64,000 nucleotides of DNA from positions 1 to 64,000 of the forward strand of contig NZ_LGHK01000026.1 of the NCBI RefSeq assembly GCF_001908235.1, in the 5' to 3' direction. Below, piece by piece: positions 62,315-64,000 of this stretch. Source of the stretch: Bradyrhizobium sp. NAS96.2. GTDB taxonomy: Bacteria > Pseudomonadota > Alphaproteobacteria > Rhizobiales > Xanthobacteraceae. Both the position numbers and the translations under genes were made by a program. Below the pieces are notes generated by a model. That model was given only the letters and a program-made list of their open reading frames with translations, had not been told where the DNA came from and searched no databases. Numbering within the stretch: position 1 is the first letter of the stretch; each line of letters starts with the position of its first letter.

Positions 62315-63920
62315 ATGTTGTATTTCACGCGGTGGCGAGCGCTGGGGATTATCCTGACAGCGCTGGTGGTCTGCCTGTGCGCCGTGCCCAATTTCTTCCC
62401 CGAAGCGCAGGTCAAGACTTGGCCGGCCTGGGCACAGCGGCGCCTCGTGCTCGGCCTCGATCTGCAGGGCGGCTCGTATCTGCTGCTCGAGGTCGACGCC
62501 AACTACGTGAAGAAGGATAAACTCGAACAGGTGCGTGATGATGCGCGAAAGGCGCTGCGTGACGCCAAGATCCAGTTCACGGGGGGGCGTGCAGATCCGC
62601 AACGACGGCGTCGAGGCGCGGATCGCGAAGGAGGCCGATGTTCCGGCGGCGATGACCAAGCTTCGCGAGGTGGCGCAGCCGATCGGCGGCCTGCTCGGCT
62701 CAAGTGGCCAGCGCGATGTCGACGTGACCGATGCCGGTGGCGGCTTGATCCGCCTGACCGTGTCGCAGCCCGCGATGATCGAGCGGATGCGCAAGACCAT
62801 CGAGCAGTCGATCCAGATCGTCGAGCGCCGCGTCAACGAGCTCGGCACCGTCGAGCCGCTGATCCAGCGTCAGGGCACCGACCGCATCCTGGTGCAGGTG
62901 CCGGGGCTGCAGGACCCGACCCGTCTGAAGGAGCTGCTCGGCAAGACCGCGAAGATGGAATTCCGCATGGTCGACACCTCGGTGTCGGCCGATCAGGCCC
63001 AGCAGGGCCGGGTGCCGCCCGACTCCGAACTGTTGATGAGCGCGTCGCCGCCGCCGGTTCCGTATGTCGTCAAGAAGCAGGTCCTGGTGTCCGGAGGCGA
63101 GCTCTCCGATGCCCAGCCAGGCTTTGACCAGCGCACTGGCGAGGCGATCGTCAGCTTCAAGTTCAACACGTCGGGAGCGCGCAAATTCGCACAGGCGACC
63201 GCCGACAATGTCGGCCAGCCGTTTGCGATCGTGCTCGACAACAAGGTGATCTCGGCACCGGTGATCCGCGAGCCGATCACCGGCGGACAGGGCCAGATCT
63301 CCGGCAGCTTCACCGTGCAGTCGGCCAATGATCTGGCGATCCTGATGCGCGCCGGCGCGCTGCCGGCGCCGCTGACCGTGGTCGAGGAGCGCACCGTCGG
63401 TCCCGGCCTCGGGCAGGACTCGATCGAGAAGGGCGAGCTTGCCGCCTATGTCGGCTCGATCCTGGTCATCGTGTTCATGCTGATCACCTATCGGCTGTTC
63501 GGCGTGTTCGCCAACATTGCGGTGGCCATCAACGTCGCCATGATCTTCGGGCTGCTGTCGCTGCTCAACGCCACGCTGACCTTGCCCGGCATCGCCGGCA
63601 TCGTGCTGACCGTCGGCATCGCGGTCGACTCCAACGTGCTGATCTATGAGCGCATCCGTGAGGAATTGCGCGGCGGCCGCAACGCGATCTCGGCGATCGA
63701 CGCCGGCTTCAAGCGGGCGCTGGCGACCATCCTCGACTCCAATATCACCACCTTCATCGCCGCCGCCGTGCTGTTCTATATCGGCACCGGGCCGGTTCGC
63801 GGCTTTGCCGTGACGCTCGGCATCGGCATCATCACCACGGTGTTCACCGCCTTTACCCTGACGCGCCTAATCGTCGCGACATGGGTGCGGTGGAAGCGGC
63901 CGCAAACCGTGCCGATCTGA
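62315..63920 (+). CDS. secD: Protein translocase subunit SecD, with apparent frameshift in a G7 run
   Basis: The two parts encode a complete SecD (534 aa after correction). Before the break it has MLYFTRWRALGIILTALVVC (first membrane helix) and LDLQGGSYLLLEVDANYVKK. After it come VQIRNDGVEARIAKEADVPA, the periplasmic domain, and the C-terminal five-helix core with GIAVDSNVLIYERIREELRG. The frame shifts at a run of seven G (62581-62587); six would give FTGGVQIR. SecD uses the proton gradient to complete export. Since it is normally indispensable, a sequencing error or very recent lesion is likelier than an old pseudogene. Confidence 0.93.
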
Positions 63921-63930
63921 GAGGCCTCTC

Positions 63931-64000
63931 GTGACCCATACCGTTCTCATTGGCCTTGGCATCCTGATCGCCGTGCTGACCGTGGTCGCGGCGCTCGGCC
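63931..64000 (+). CDS. Start of a membrane protein gene, probably secF (truncated by window end)
   Basis: A GTG start 11 bases after the secD stop opens THTVLIGLGILIAVLTVVAA, a hydrophobic helix. secF usually follows secD directly, and the distance fits, but too little sequence is present to confirm. It runs off the right edge. Confidence 0.45.
   Translation, partial: MTHTVLIGLGILIAVLTVVAALG

Overview
The window looks like an alphaproteobacterial chromosome, most probably Bradyrhizobium or a close relative. It is GC-rich, and it carries gene neighbourhoods and small proteins I recognise from that genus: serS-surE-pcm-nlpD, nagZ-scpA-scpB-tatABC, yajC-secD, a double cold-shock protein next to tRNA-Pro, an ExoR homologue, and NDUFS4-like and DUF5076 proteins. 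Short palindromic dispersed repeats typical of the group are also present. This placement rests on recognition, not on a database search.

Layout. 1-7.2 kb is the end of a prophage or integrative element: a lysis cassette (endolysin running off the left edge, an overlapping Rz/Rz1-like spanin pair, a small membrane protein), a short ATP-dependent DNA ligase, several small unknown genes, and a tyrosine integrase. 7.4-15.4 kb is accessory or small-gene territory: an AT-richer methyltransferase, a PilZ protein, a porin-like secreted peptide, a glutathione S-transferase, glyoxalase I, many proteins under 100 aa, a GrlR-like protein and a sirtuin. Several genes here are broken. 15.6-23.4 kb holds a cold-shock protein, DUF192, tRNA-Pro(UGG), DUF5076, a cyclase-family hydrolase, a carbamoyltransferase, an OpgC acyltransferase and a complex I accessory subunit.

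23.4-30.6 kb is a leucine/isovalerate degradation locus (Lrp and TetR regulators divergent from ivd-mccB-mccA-HMG-CoA lyase). 31.3-42.3 kb carries a PilZ-PAS-PAS-GGDEF cyclase, ilvD overlapping an exoR homologue, xthA, a GNAT protein, an RND efflux pair and erpA. 42.4-53.2 kb is housekeeping: dgt, argS, a SPOR-domain protein, nagZ, scpA, scpB, tatABC and serS. 53.2-64 kb continues with a proline-rich protein, surE, a response regulator, pcm, an nlpD-like gene, a porin, a zinc-cluster protein, a DUF815 ATPase, yajC, secD and the start of the next gene, probably secF.

The clearest anomalies are reading-frame lesions. Four genes (PilZ, GST, a small membrane protein, secD) each carry a one-base indel; three of these lie in homopolymer runs. 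Because secD is normally essential, part of this may be sequence error. A separate small gene is disrupted by a 23-bp tandem duplication. Other points of interest are a set of minus-strand terminators with no genes between them, a group of proteins under 60 aa with good ribosome binding sites, and several families of inverted repeats. I found no CRISPR array, rRNA, complete insertion sequence or convincing new defence or biosynthetic system.
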